From Flavobacteriales bacterium (GTDB lineage Bacteria; Bacteroidota; Bacteroidia; Flavobacteriales_F; PHOS-HE28): 64,000 nt of DNA. Of this stretch, positions 36,541 through 45,885 are shown one piece after another; the first letter of the stretch is position 1, and each line of letters opens with the position of its first letter. Below the pieces are notes generated by a model. The model made no database searches. It saw only the letters and a list, made by a program, of their open reading frames with translations, and was not told the DNA's origin. The translations under genes and the position numbers were made by a program. The stretch is from contig JADJAA010000003.1 of NCBI GenBank assembly GCA_016704485.1, positions 62,001-126,000 of the forward strand, read 5' to 3'.

Positions 36541-37116
36541 TCATTTTTTTCCTGAGCTTTTTACCCAGTTCTCGATCATCCTATCACCATTTGGTGTAAG
36601 CACGCTCTCTGGATGGAATTGCACGCCGCAAGTGTCGTACTGCACATGACGCAACGCCATCACCACCCCACTATTGCTCTTGGCCGTTACCCGAAGCGCC
36701 CCGGGTAGTACAATTGGATCTACTGCCCAACTGTGATAAAGACCCACTTCAAATTGAGATGGCATTCCTTCGAAGAGCGCATCGGTAGGATCGATCACTT
36801 CACAATTTACCGCTACGCCGTGCATCACACGTTGCTGATTGTACAAGGTGCCTCCGCATTGCTCTGCGATACCCTGCATACCCAAACAGACCCCGAGTAT
36901 TGAATGCGATGGCATGAGCTTATCCAGAAGCTCCATCATGATACCCGCTTCATTCGGTAATCCAGGTCCCGGAGAAAGCACTATCCGATCGTACTGAGAT
37001 GCTTCATTCACCGTGATCGCATCATTGCGTACCACATCGACTTGCGCGAACGGCTCCAACAAATGGTGCAGGTTCCAAGTAAAGCTGTCGTAGTTGTCTA
37101 AAAGGAGGAGCCGCAT
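36541..37116 (-). CDS. Anthranilate/aminodeoxychorismate synthase glutamine amidotransferase subunit
   Basis: 191 residues from the ATG at 37116 (MRLLLLDNYDSFTWNLHHLL). Class I glutamine amidotransferase: oxyanion and glutamine site LSPGPGLPNEAG, nucleophile Cys77 in LGVCLGMQG, and HPES (His of the catalytic triad) in GVQFHPESVLTPNG. This is the TrpG/PabA type, which hands ammonia to the TrpE or PabB synthase for tryptophan or folate synthesis. No synthase or other trp/pab gene is nearby, so trpG and pabA cannot be told apart; one protein may serve both. It converges with lptD at 22 bases. Confidence 0.9.
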   Translation of the reverse strand: MRLLLLDNYDSFTWNLHHLLEPFAQVDVVRNDAITVNEASQYDRIVLSPGPGLPNEAGIMMELLDKLMPSHSILGVCLGMQGIAEQCGGTLYNQQRVMHGVAVNCEVIDPTDALFEGMPSQFEVGLYHSWAVDPIVLPGALRVTAKSNSGVVMALRHVQYDTCGVQFHPESVLTPNGDRMIENWVKSSGKK

Positions 37117-37241
37117 TGGGGGACACGTGATGGATGAATAGAACACAGATGACACTGAAAGAATTGATCAACGCAGAAACAGTTGTTGGTCGATTGAGGT
37201 GATTGATATTGCCTTCTCTCTTCTGCTCGTGCAAGGGTCTT

Positions 37242-37682
37242 TTATGTAATTTCTTGTTCTTTCTGAATACGAGCTGCTTTACCGATCCAGCCCAAATGCG
37301 TGTGATGAAAACTATCTCCGAATTTGAGGCCGTAACCGAAAATGCGATCCATGCTAGCGTGGCCGTATAGTATGATCGCAGAGACATAGAGAACCAACGC
37401 GAGTCCCTCGCCTTCAATGGCATGTACACTAAGCAATGCAGTTATCCATGAAAGCGCAGCTATAAGCACAGCGATTCCTTTATGATGTAGTAAATTGTAT
37501 GAGGTCGCTCCTACTTTCGAATTCACTAAATAACCGATCATACTCACATCTGGACCAAAGAGCAGTAGTAAATAGCACCACCAAGGAACGTCGAAAAAGA
37601 ACAAGGCAAGGATGCAAACAATGAACTGCGCAAGCTCTTCAAGCCGAAGTAGGTTCTTCATTCTAACTTCTACATTTTTCAT
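37242..37682 (-). CDS. DUF4260 family membrane protein
   Basis: 146 residues (second possible ATG at codon 8). Four hydrophobic helices (about 15-33, 36-52, 70-88, 91-110), the family-typical GPDVSMIGYLVN and a C-terminal GYGLKFGDSFHHTHLGWIG. DUF4260 is an uncharacterised small integral membrane family. It follows exonuclease III by 27 bases on the same strand, so cotranscription is likely, though no functional link is evident. Confidence 0.8.
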   Translation of the reverse strand: MKNVEVRMKNLLRLEELAQFIVCILALFFFDVPWWCYLLLLFGPDVSMIGYLVNSKVGATSYNLLHHKGIAVLIAALSWITALLSVHAIEGEGLALVLYVSAIILYGHASMDRIFGYGLKFGDSFHHTHLGWIGKAARIQKEQEIT

Positions 37683-37709
37683 TGATCATTTTTCATTCCC
37701 AAAGGGCCG

Positions 37710-38474
37710 CTACCATTCGATCCCTACAGGACAATGATCACTGCCCATGACCTCATTCAAGATGAATGCGTCCTTGATCTTTTTCTCGAATCCTGGACTT
37801 ACAAGCACGTAATCGATCCGCCATCCCACATTTTTTGCTCGCATTCCGAAGCGCTGGCTCCACCAACTGTACTTAACTAGTTCAGGATGCTTTTTACGGA
37901 AGGTGTCCACATATCCGGTTGCAAGCAATGCAGACATCCCGTCGATCTCTTTCTGTGTGTAACCTGCGGTTTTATTGTAGTTCTCTTTAGGTCGCGCAAT
38001 GTCGATGGGCTGGTGAGCTACATTGAGATCGCCGGTAAAAATGACCGGGAGTTGTTGTGCGGATAGCTCCACTAAATAGGCGCGTAATGTTACATCCCAT
38101 TCCGTTCGATAGGTCAACCGCTTCAGTTCTTGCCCGGAATTAGGTACGTACGTGTTCACTACTATGAAGTCCTTGAAGGTTGCTGTAATGACCCTTCCTT
38201 CGGAATTGTGCTCTTCACCGTTGGGTATACCGTACTCAACTTTAACCGGTTTCACCTTGCTTGCGATCGCGGTACCGCTGTATCCCAATTTCGCTGCTCC
38301 ATGTGCATGAACATGGTAGCCCACCAGATCCTGTAGCGCTGTTCCTACTTGATCCGGTGTAGCCTTGGTCTCTTGGAAACAATAGATGTCCGCATCCATC
38401 GTTCTCAACGAATCGACAAGCCCTTTTTTTACACTGGCACGGATGCCGTTCACATTGAATGAGATCAGTTTCAT
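37710..38474 (-). CDS. xth: Exodeoxyribonuclease III / AP endonuclease
   Basis: 254 residues from the ATG at 38474 (MKLISFNVNGIRAS). Exonuclease-endonuclease-phosphatase fold with CFQETKA (metal-ligand Glu), YSGTAIASK, FTGDLNVAHQPIDIA (catalytic Asp/Asn), WWSQRFGMRAKNVGWRIDYVLVS and the C-terminal GSDHCPVGIEW (catalytic His). It is a base-excision repair enzyme that nicks abasic sites and degrades 3' ends; Mg2+ dependent, cytoplasmic. Length is normal for the family. Confidence 0.95.
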   Translation of the reverse strand: MKLISFNVNGIRASVKKGLVDSLRTMDADIYCFQETKATPDQVGTALQDLVGYHVHAHGAAKLGYSGTAIASKVKPVKVEYGIPNGEEHNSEGRVITATFKDFIVVNTYVPNSGQELKRLTYRTEWDVTLRAYLVELSAQQLPVIFTGDLNVAHQPIDIARPKENYNKTAGYTQKEIDGMSALLATGYVDTFRKKHPELVKYSWWSQRFGMRAKNVGWRIDYVLVSPGFEKKIKDAFILNEVMGSDHCPVGIEW

Positions 38475-38627
38475 GGTGTACAAATCTCGTTATTCGAGTA
38501 CAAGGAGCAGTTTCTTATACCACAAATTTGCCGTTCACATTGAAATGTTCGTCTTAAATACTTGCATTTTCACATTGATCGATAAACCTTTACATGTTCC
38601 TTACGTCATACCCAGAACAACCTTACC

Positions 38628-40283
38628 ATGCCATTAGAACCTTACGCTGGCCCTTTCGGAACTCCACAGCTGCGGCATTTGCTTCGGCGCTCGCTTTTTG
38701 GTTGTTCTAATGCGGATCTTGCCCACTTTAGCGGTTACTCATTGGAACAAACAGTTCAAGAGCTACTGACGTTCACGAATAACACGACCCCTCCTATCAA
38801 GACCTATTGGGGTCTGAATGGAGCAACGCCGGACCCTTCATTGGTAGATCCTGATGTACCATTCGGAGCTACTTGGATCAACACCATTCGTGATTTTGAA
38901 GACGCTGACATCGCCACGAACCGTATTGCAAATCTTATTTTTTGGCGAACAGGATTATTCGTTGAGCAGGAACGGAATTTACGTGAGAAATTGACCTTGT
39001 TCTGGTTCAACCACATGCCTAATCAGGCATTCGAGGTTTTCATCCCCGAACTCCTTTACACTTACGATCAATTACTGCGTGACAACTGCATGGGCAACTT
39101 CCGGGAGATGATGTACGGTGTTTCCACCAGTGGTGCTATGCTTGTTTACCTGAATGGTTATTTGAACACAGTTGCGGCTCCGGATGAGAATTTTGCCCGT
39201 GAGGTCATGGAACTATTCACCCTAGGGGAAGGTAGTGGGTATACCGAAGCGGATGTGCAAGCTGCTGCACGGGTGCTGACCGGTTGGAGCTTATTGTTAC
39301 AGCAAGGGGGGCAGCCAATAATTCCGGAAACAACTTTCTACGCAGTGAATCATGACACCACGGACAAAACATTCAGTGGGTTCTTCAATAATACCTTGAT
39401 CCAAGGGCAAACCGGACCAACCGCTGGGCCTTCGGAAATGAATGCGCTGTTGGATATGATCTTCACAAAGGACGAGGTCTCATTGTCCATATGCAGGGAG
39501 ATCTATCGCTTCTTCGTTCACGGGGAGATCACACCGACCATCGAAGCAGATGTTATTGTGCCACTTGCTGAGTTGTTCCGCGCGAACGCCAGTGCTCCGG
39601 ACCAGATCAGGATCGTTATGCATGCATTATTGACAAGTGCTCACTTCTACAGTGTTGAAGTGCAAGCTTGCATGATCAAGAGTCCGGTTGATCTTGTAGT
39701 AGGTGCGGTCCGCATGTTGGATATGCCATTGCCGACCCCTGCACAGTTCGAGGCGCAATATGCAGCATGGCGAGATGTATATTACCTGGTCGACTATGCA
39801 GGACAGAACCTTTTCAATCCGCCGAATGTAGCTGGGTGGCCCGCATATTACCAGTATCCTCAATATGATAATCTGTGGATGGATACTGCGACGTTCCCTA
39901 CACGGGTCAACACACTCCTAGGCATTCTATATTCCGGTTTCATCACGGACGACGTCATGTATCAGCCGGTTAGCCAGAATTTGACGCATAAAGTGGACTT
40001 CATGGCGGTGGTTGCTCAATTCAGCAATCCCAGTGACCCGAATGTACTCGTATCGGAGACCGTTGACCTGCTATACAACGTCCCTATTTCACAATCGGTA
40101 AAAGACCAATTGAAAACCAATTACTTGCTTTTGGGGCAACAGTCAGATATATACTGGAGTGATGCATACGATCTCTACGCCGCTGACCCGAACACGACAA
40201 ATATGACCGCACAACTTGTACCGACCATACTTCTTTGGATGTATGGAGAAATGGCACAGGCCGCTGAGATCCACCTTCATTAA
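38628..40283 (+). CDS. DUF1800 family protein
   Basis: 551 residues. Opens with QLRHLLRRSLFGCSNADLAHF and includes REKLTLFWFNHMPNQA, NFAREVMELFTLGEGSGYTEADVQAAARVLTGW and NPPNVAGWPAYYQY, the recognised blocks of the DUF1800 family. No clear signal peptide at the chosen ATG. DUF1800 genes are usually found next to DUF1501 genes, as here (8-base gap), but the function is not established. The ATG at 38628 is the first in-frame start after the intergenic region. Confidence 0.9.
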   Translation: MPLEPYAGPFGTPQLRHLLRRSLFGCSNADLAHFSGYSLEQTVQELLTFTNNTTPPIKTYWGLNGATPDPSLVDPDVPFGATWINTIRDFEDADIATNRIANLIFWRTGLFVEQERNLREKLTLFWFNHMPNQAFEVFIPELLYTYDQLLRDNCMGNFREMMYGVSTSGAMLVYLNGYLNTVAAPDENFAREVMELFTLGEGSGYTEADVQAAARVLTGWSLLLQQGGQPIIPETTFYAVNHDTTDKTFSGFFNNTLIQGQTGPTAGPSEMNALLDMIFTKDEVSLSICREIYRFFVHGEITPTIEADVIVPLAELFRANASAPDQIRIVMHALLTSAHFYSVEVQACMIKSPVDLVVGAVRMLDMPLPTPAQFEAQYAAWRDVYYLVDYAGQNLFNPPNVAGWPAYYQYPQYDNLWMDTATFPTRVNTLLGILYSGFITDDVMYQPVSQNLTHKVDFMAVVAQFSNPSDPNVLVSETVDLLYNVPISQSVKDQLKTNYLLLGQQSDIYWSDAYDLYAADPNTTNMTAQLVPTILLWMYGEMAQAAEIHLH

Positions 40284-40291
40284 GAATTGCC

Positions 40292-41872
40292 ATGAACAGA
40301 AGAAATTTCCTCCGGAACTCGTCCTTGGTAACTTTGGGTGGCCTTAGCGTACGGGGCTTCAGCAGTCCATTGATGCAGGCTCTGAAATCACGCGCTCTGG
40401 AAGACCGTGTGTTGGTCATTGTACAAATGATCGGTGGCAACGATGGTCTCAATACCGTGATCCCCTTGGATCAATACGACGTACTCAGCCAATTCAGGAC
40501 CAACGTACTGATACCTGAAACACAAGTACTACCGCTTACCGGTCTTAGTGGTACTGGTCTGCACCCAGCAATGGGTGGAATGCGTGATCTCTGGGAAGAC
40601 GGCAAACTCGGCATCATACAAGGTGTGAGTTATCCGGATCCGAATTATTCGCACTTCCGCTCAACGGATATTTGGGAGACCGGGGCCAACTCGGACCAAC
40701 AACTCAATTCCGGATGGACAGGACGCTACTTGAACATCGAGTATCCTAACTATCCAGCCGGTTATCCGAATGACGACATGCCCGATCCGCTCGCGATCCG
40801 TGTCGGTGGTCCGGTAAGTCTCGGCTTACAGAACATGGGCGTTAGCATGGGTGTTGCCATCAACAATACAGATGATACCGTTGATCTGACCGGCAACATT
40901 TTCAATGATCCACTATCTGCTGATTGCACTGGAGATAAACTTGGCTTCGTTCGAAATGTGCAACGGCAAACGGATCTTTATGGTGATGTGATCAATGCAG
41001 CCGCTGCGGCGGGGTGCAATCAGAGCACCCTCTATCCTACCGGCACGGAACCGGGTGCTCGATTGGCCCAAGCATTGAAGATCGTTGCTCAGTTGATCTG
41101 CGGTGGCCTGAAGACAAAGATCTACTGGGTAAGCGTAGGCGGGTTCGATACACATGCGGAACAAGTGGTAGCAAGTGACCACACTACCGGTAACCATGCT
41201 GAGCTTTTACAAGGTGTAAGTGATTCGATCCACGCATTCCAGGATGACCTTAACCTACTTGGCCTTGAAGACCGCGTGCTTGGCATGACCTTCAGCGAAT
41301 TCGGTCGAAGGATCGTGGACAATGCGTCCGGTGGTACGGACCATGGTAGCGCGTTGCCCATGTTCATGTTCGGTACCAAAGTGGTTCCCGGAATGACAGG
41401 AACCAATCCGGATATCCCTGTGAACAGTACGTATCAAACCAACCTGGCGATGCAGTATGATTTCCGTTCGGTCTATGCTTCCGTACTAACGGATTGGTTC
41501 TGTTTGGAACCGAGCGAGGTTGATCAGGTATTACTGGATACGTACCAGCCGCTTTCGATCATTGATCCCGCAGGATGTCTTGGTACCAGCGTACATGAGG
41601 CCAACCAACGTGCTGGCAACAGCCTTCTAAGCGTGTACCCGAATCCATTTGTAGAGCGTACTACGTTGAGCTATACAAGCAATGGCGGCCGTGTGCTGAT
41701 CCAAGTATTTGATGAGCAAGGCAAACTCATGAGAACCGTATTGAACAGTGTGATGGCCCCTGGTTCCTACACTGCTGATGTGGATCTTGGCGAACTACCA
41801 TCCGGTGTGTACTATGCACGTTTCCAGAACGAAGGTCTCCAGCAAGTGAAGAATATGCTGAAGGTGCGGTGA
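40292..41872 (+). CDS. DUF1501 protein with Tat-like signal and T9SS sorting domain
   Basis: 526 residues. The N-terminus (MNRRNFLRNSSLVTLGGLSV) carries an RRNFLR twin-arginine-like motif. DUF1501 body: VIVQMIGGNDGLNTVIPLDQY, LHPAMGGMRDLWEDGKLGIIQGVSYPDPNYSHFRSTDIWETG, VSVGGFDTHAEQ, GMTFSEFGRRIVDNASGGTDHGSALPMFMFG; the fold resembles sulfatase/alkaline-phosphatase-like proteins. It ends with a sorting domain (YPNPFVERTTLSY to KNMLKVR). It forms an operon with the DUF1800 gene. Confidence 0.9.
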   Translation: MNRRNFLRNSSLVTLGGLSVRGFSSPLMQALKSRALEDRVLVIVQMIGGNDGLNTVIPLDQYDVLSQFRTNVLIPETQVLPLTGLSGTGLHPAMGGMRDLWEDGKLGIIQGVSYPDPNYSHFRSTDIWETGANSDQQLNSGWTGRYLNIEYPNYPAGYPNDDMPDPLAIRVGGPVSLGLQNMGVSMGVAINNTDDTVDLTGNIFNDPLSADCTGDKLGFVRNVQRQTDLYGDVINAAAAAGCNQSTLYPTGTEPGARLAQALKIVAQLICGGLKTKIYWVSVGGFDTHAEQVVASDHTTGNHAELLQGVSDSIHAFQDDLNLLGLEDRVLGMTFSEFGRRIVDNASGGTDHGSALPMFMFGTKVVPGMTGTNPDIPVNSTYQTNLAMQYDFRSVYASVLTDWFCLEPSEVDQVLLDTYQPLSIIDPAGCLGTSVHEANQRAGNSLLSVYPNPFVERTTLSYTSNGGRVLIQVFDEQGKLMRTVLNSVMAPGSYTADVDLGELPSGVYYARFQNEGLQQVKNMLKVR

Positions 41873-42433
41873 GGTTGGTTTGTTCGTAGCAACAGTATCG
41901 AAAAGCATTAAGCGTAGCCAAAGGCTACGATGTAATTTACATGAGAGCGTAGCCACAGGCTACGCTTAGTTGGACCACAGGCTACGCACAGCTTGAGCTT
42001 GTGATTGTAACCACAAGCTATGCTCAGTTGATCATAGCCACAGGCTACAATTTTTTCTGCATGAGAGCGTAGCCACAGGCTCGCCCAGTTGAAGCTTAGC
42101 TACAGGCTACGCCAAGTTAGGTAGACGATCAAGATCAGTAAAGTGAAATAAAAAAGCACTGGTGCCAACAGCCGCTAAAAACATGGCAGTTCGCGCGCTG
42201 AGCCATAAAAGGCTACGTTTCTTAGCGTAGCCAAAGGCTACGATGTTTACTGCATGAGAGCGTAGCCACAGGCTACGCTCAGTTGAAGCATAGCTCCAGG
42301 CTACACCCAGTTAGGTCATCTTTTCAGGTTCTGTGCATTTAATGTGTACGAAGGCTTCCGCGCTAAACATCAATGAAGTCGTTCGATATTTCATTCATGA
42401 ACTAACCATCCCAATTGCGAAACCCCTGAACGC
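41873..42433. repeat. Intergenic cluster of about eleven short palindromic repeats
   Basis: The core AGCGTAGCCACAGGCTACGCT is an 8-9 base stem (GCGTAGCC/GGCTACGC) with a 3-base loop. Clear copies at 41911-41930, 41946-41966, 42066-42083, 42224-42243 and 42259-42279; degenerate copies near 41972, 42006, 42033, 42095, 42200 and 42289. A larger unit containing two cores plus GATGT..TTAC..ATGAG spacers occurs at 41911-41970 and 42224-42285. No coding sequence is supported here. REP-like structure; no transposase of the RAYT type is seen in the window. Confidence 0.9.
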
Positions 42434-42465
42434 AACGAAGCCCCGACCTAGGTCGGGGCTTCGTT
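42434..42465. terminator. Strong perfect palindrome, likely terminator of the cold-shock gene
   Basis: A 32-base perfect inverted repeat (AACGAAGCCCCGACC, TA centre side, GGTCGGGGCTTCGTT). It lies 21 bases after the stop of the minus-strand cold-shock gene, and its G+C-rich stem is strong; the following T-run is weak on both strands. Confidence 0.7.
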
Positions 42466-42486
42466 AAATTGGATCGTCTGTTGGGC

Positions 42487-42678
42487 TTACGCCTTCTGTA
42501 CGTTCACTGCATTCAGGCCCTTAGGGCTTTCCTCTACTTCATAAGAAACAGAGTCGCCCTCCCAGAGCGCTTCACGAGTTCCGGTTTTGTGGACGAAAAC
42601 GTCCTTTCCTCCTTCGTCAGGTGTGATGAATCCAAAACCTTTCTCCGTGTTGAAGAATTTTACTTTACCACTTGGCAT
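42487..42678 (-). CDS. Cold-shock domain protein (CspA family)
   Basis: 63 residues, the usual single-domain size. RNA-binding motifs RNP1 (KGFGFI) and RNP2 (DVFVH), the opening GKVKFFNTEKGFGFI and the closing KGLNAVNVQ are typical. Binds single-stranded nucleic acid and acts as an RNA chaperone. The leader of about 30 bases after a candidate promoter (42707-42733) is short compared with the long leaders of cold-induced csp genes, so cold regulation cannot be read from this. Followed by a strong terminator. Confidence 0.95.
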   Translation of the reverse strand: MPSGKVKFFNTEKGFGFITPDEGGKDVFVHKTGTREALWEGDSVSYEVEESPKGLNAVNVQKA

Positions 42679-42706
42679 TTTACTGTACTGTGTTGTTAAT
42701 GAGAGC

Positions 42707-42733
42707 GCAAGATAGGTAGTTTGAACAATGCAA
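42707..42733 (-). promoter_or_regulatory. Candidate promoter of the cold-shock gene
   Basis: On the minus strand: TTG (42731-42733), 16 bases, then TATCTTGC (42707-42714), close to the -33/-7 Bacteroidota pattern. It places transcription start about 20-30 bases before the ATG. The same TATCTTGC string occurs before the T9SS gene at 19.7 kb. Confidence 0.3.
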
Positions 42734-42940
42734 CCGACATTTGACCAGCAAATTTCCAGTGATCACCATTCCGGCGACCTCAGTCATACCCCTATCCAAC
42801 GTGGTTCTTAGGTCCATTTAGCCCTAACATTCGGATATAAATTCACTCGACCAGGATAGGATCGGATCTACTGCAGATCCGTCAACTGACTGAAAGTGAA
42901 TCAGATAACAAGATAAGACCGTCCAAGATCGGGCGGTCCA

Positions 42941-45340
42941 CTAGGCATCGCCTTTATCCAGATGGAGCCATGCCTGAACCATCTTCAGCTTTCCATACCC
43001 ATGCTTTCCTCCGAAATGATTGAAGATCTCGCTGCTAGCATGTTCAGGGTTCGCATTTATGTAAGTGGCGATAACATTGCGCGTGGCATCATCCAATACA
43101 GCACCGATCTCTACTTCACCAGCGGCGATCCCTTTTGCTGCATGTCCTTCTATGGTGCTTTCCGTTAATTTTCGTTCGGCAGCAACCTCGGCAATACTCT
43201 TCCCGGCTTTGAAGAGGGCATAACTTGCCTTGTACGTCCCCCCTTTCAGAACTTTGGATCTCGATCCTTTTTTTGCGAATACCCCTTCGGCACTTTTCCG
43301 GACACGTTTGCGGCCGGTCTTATTAGAGGTCGTTGGCTTATTGGATTCCGCCCATTCGGCAATTTCGTTAACCAAGCTCGTGCGCTGATCAGCAAGATCC
43401 TGTTGCAATTCCGGCTTACGTTGTATGCTTTCTCCATTCAGGATGCATGTTGTGATATATCCCACTTTAACGATCATTTGCAACTTCTTCGCCAATAGGG
43501 TATCGATCTCACGCAGATCATCCGCATACCCTTTGCTCCTGCTCACCATTTCCACTTGGGCCAGATGCTGTAGAAGATCCTTTATGCTCTCCTTTAATAT
43601 GGCCGAGTAATAGGCACCACCTTTTTCGATCCTTCCGAGGAGTGCTTCATGGTCATCGCTGTGTAACAACCGCACTAATTGATTCTGGAATGTGCGGGTG
43701 TTCTGAACTTCGGTTTCCAACTTCAGCTTGAATCGAGCCAGTGCGGTCTTCATGCTGGCGTCCTCGAACTCGTCCACATCCGAGTGGTCCTTTTGCACAA
43801 AACCGACCTTCACCATGATATCGCCAAGATCAAATGTGCTGATCAATACAGCTTGTAGGTAATGGCGTTGTTGCTCCTTCAATTGTTGCGATAATGGTTG
43901 CTGCGTGTGTTGCCGTTCACTGAAGGCCATTACATCCCTATCCGTAGAAACAACGGAAGGATCTATTCGGGTGCGTAACGTTAGCCCTTTCAATGAACGC
44001 AATCTCGATAGCGCAACATACACTTGCCCTGGAGCGAATGCATTGCCCACATCAATGATCGCTTTATCGAATGTCAGTCCTTGACTTTTGTGCACTGTAA
44101 TTGCCCAAGCCAACTTGACCGGGTATTGCTCGAAGGTGCCTTCGATCTCTTCTTCTTGCTGCTTCGATCTCGCATTCACGACGTACCGTCTATTCTCCCA
44201 GACCTCTTTCTTCAACGTGTAGGACAGTCCGTTATCGAGCATCTCCACCTCTATCCCTTCCTCCGTTATGTCCGTGACCTTGGCCAACTTTCCATTGAAG
44301 TATACCTTCTCCATATCGTTCCGAATGAACATTATCTGCGCCCCCACTTTCAATTCCAATTCAGTCAGCACCGGAAACATGCTTTCCGGAAATTTCCCTT
44401 CCACATCGGCGCTGAAAACGTGTGACTTTCCTGGCAAAGCAGCCAATGCCTCATTATTCAATTCATCAGCGATCCGGTTGTGGGTGGTGAGCGTTATTAC
44501 GCCGTCTTGCTCGCTCTTGGGGATATTGGCTTTGTAATGCGCATTCAAGGTTTCCACATCTTTTGCGGTTACCGTGTTGTTACGCAAATTGTTCAGGATA
44601 TCGATGAACTCACCATCCTGTTGCCGGAAGATCTTGTCCAGTTCGATATGCGCATAACCCGCTTCCTTGATCACACGTGACTCAAAGAAATGAGCGTTCG
44701 CATAATATTTGCGAAGTATGCTCCACTCCGTATCCTTCACTACAGGTGGCAACTGATGCAGATCACCGATCAACAGCACTTGTACCCCACCGAAACTGCG
44801 ATCGTAAACACCCCGAACACTGCGCATCCTGTGATCGATAGCGTCCAACAGGTCCGCACGGAGCATGCTCACTTCATCAATGATCAGTAAGTCGATGCTG
44901 CGCAGCACATTGCGGCGGATGGCATTGAGCGGATGTCTTTTCGTAAGCGTATCACGGTCGTGGAAATTGCCGTACGCCGGTATATCCGCTGGCAAGTTCC
45001 GTTCGGGAATGTAGGTGCCGAAGGGAAGTAGGAATTGAGAGTGGATCGTAACGCCTTTCGCATTCAGCGCCGCAATTCCGGTGGGTGCAAGGATCACATA
45101 CCGCTTGTGCGTGCTCTGTGCAAGGCGATGTAGAAAAGTAGTTTTACCAGTTCCGGCCTTACCTGTAAGGAATACGTGGCGCGAAGTGCTATTGACAAAA
45201 CGCGCAGCCATTGTGGCCATTTCGGTTTCCTCGTGTTCCAAACGTTCCATTGCAGGCTGCAAGATCGCATTATCCGATGGAAACGAAGCAAGGGTCCGCA
45301 GGTTAGCGGTCAAGGTTACTTTCCCAATTTCCAAGGTCAT
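42941..45340 (-). CDS. PIF1-type helicase with C-terminal helix-turn-helix region
   Basis: 799 residues. Superfamily 1B helicase motifs: Walker A GKAGTGKTTF (60-69), APTGIAALNAKGVTIHSQFLLPFG (motif Ia), Walker B LLIIDEVSMLRADLLD, GDLHQLPPV (motif III), WAITVHKSQGLTFDKA (motif V) and YVALSRLRSLKGL (motif VI). Residues about 690-760 (KASYALFKAGKSIAEVAAERKLTESTIEGHAAKGIAAGEVEIG) are a RecQ-C-like/HTH_40 helix-turn-helix region. PIF1 helicases unwind DNA 5' to 3' and help with structured DNA; cytoplasmic. The start could also be at the Met of MERLEHEE (residue 31). Single-gene unit. Confidence 0.88.
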   Translation of the reverse strand: MTLEIGKVTLTANLRTLASFPSDNAILQPAMERLEHEETEMATMAARFVNSTSRHVFLTGKAGTGKTTFLHRLAQSTHKRYVILAPTGIAALNAKGVTIHSQFLLPFGTYIPERNLPADIPAYGNFHDRDTLTKRHPLNAIRRNVLRSIDLLIIDEVSMLRADLLDAIDHRMRSVRGVYDRSFGGVQVLLIGDLHQLPPVVKDTEWSILRKYYANAHFFESRVIKEAGYAHIELDKIFRQQDGEFIDILNNLRNNTVTAKDVETLNAHYKANIPKSEQDGVITLTTHNRIADELNNEALAALPGKSHVFSADVEGKFPESMFPVLTELELKVGAQIMFIRNDMEKVYFNGKLAKVTDITEEGIEVEMLDNGLSYTLKKEVWENRRYVVNARSKQQEEEIEGTFEQYPVKLAWAITVHKSQGLTFDKAIIDVGNAFAPGQVYVALSRLRSLKGLTLRTRIDPSVVSTDRDVMAFSERQHTQQPLSQQLKEQQRHYLQAVLISTFDLGDIMVKVGFVQKDHSDVDEFEDASMKTALARFKLKLETEVQNTRTFQNQLVRLLHSDDHEALLGRIEKGGAYYSAILKESIKDLLQHLAQVEMVSRSKGYADDLREIDTLLAKKLQMIVKVGYITTCILNGESIQRKPELQQDLADQRTSLVNEIAEWAESNKPTTSNKTGRKRVRKSAEGVFAKKGSRSKVLKGGTYKASYALFKAGKSIAEVAAERKLTESTIEGHAAKGIAAGEVEIGAVLDDATRNVIATYINANPEHASSEIFNHFGGKHGYGKLKMVQAWLHLDKGDA

Positions 45341-45531
45341 AAAGTATTACGTGTGAAGAACGGCTCCAGTTGGCATTGACGAAATAGTCGTCACTGGCGA
45401 AGCGGGTAAGATAGGTTTGATCAGCAGATGGGCTGACCATAGTTAGCAAAGTGTAAGTACTTCAGCACGCTCGCGACAATAAGGCTCCAAAGAACTTTGT
45501 TATCTTACAAGCTCATTGCCTGAACTCCAAA

Positions 45532-45885
45532 ATGAACTGGATCCCACTTACCGATATTGACCAACTCAACACGATGGATGAAGCTTCGAAAGAGAAGCCT
45601 GTACTCATTTTTAAACACAGTACGCGTTGTAGCATTAGTAGTGCAGCGCTTGGACGGCTGGAGCGTGCATGGACCGGTGATGATGATACAGCACATGCCA
45701 TCTATTTTCTCGACCTCTTACGTTACCGACCGATCTCCAACGCGATAGCAGAACGATACGGAATAGAGCATGAATCGCCGCAGGCATTAGTGATCCGCAA
45801 TGGGAAATGCGTTCAGGTCAATGCACATTTCGGGATCGGTTATGAAAATATCATCGCTGCGTTACAAGTACCAAAAACGCAATGA
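45532..45885 (+). CDS. ytxJ: Bacillithiol system redox-active protein YtxJ
   Basis: 117 residues, thioredoxin-like. KPVLIFKHSTRCSISSAALGRLE holds the single active Cys (TRCSIS), with the later ESPQALVIRNGKCV (cis-Pro loop). Matches YtxJ, a monothiol bacilliredoxin-type protein linked with bacillithiol-mediated redox control; cytoplasmic. It suggests that the organism uses bacillithiol, although no bsh biosynthesis gene is in view. The stop overlaps the start of the next gene by 4 bases. Confidence 0.9.
   Translation: MNWIPLTDIDQLNTMDEASKEKPVLIFKHSTRCSISSAALGRLERAWTGDDDTAHAIYFLDLLRYRPISNAIAERYGIEHESPQALVIRNGKCVQVNAHFGIGYENIIAALQVPKTQ

Noticed and set aside
41911..42305. Possible CRISPR array
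   Set aside because: Repeats are palindromic, variable and irregularly spaced, with no cas genes nearby; a REP-like cluster fits better.
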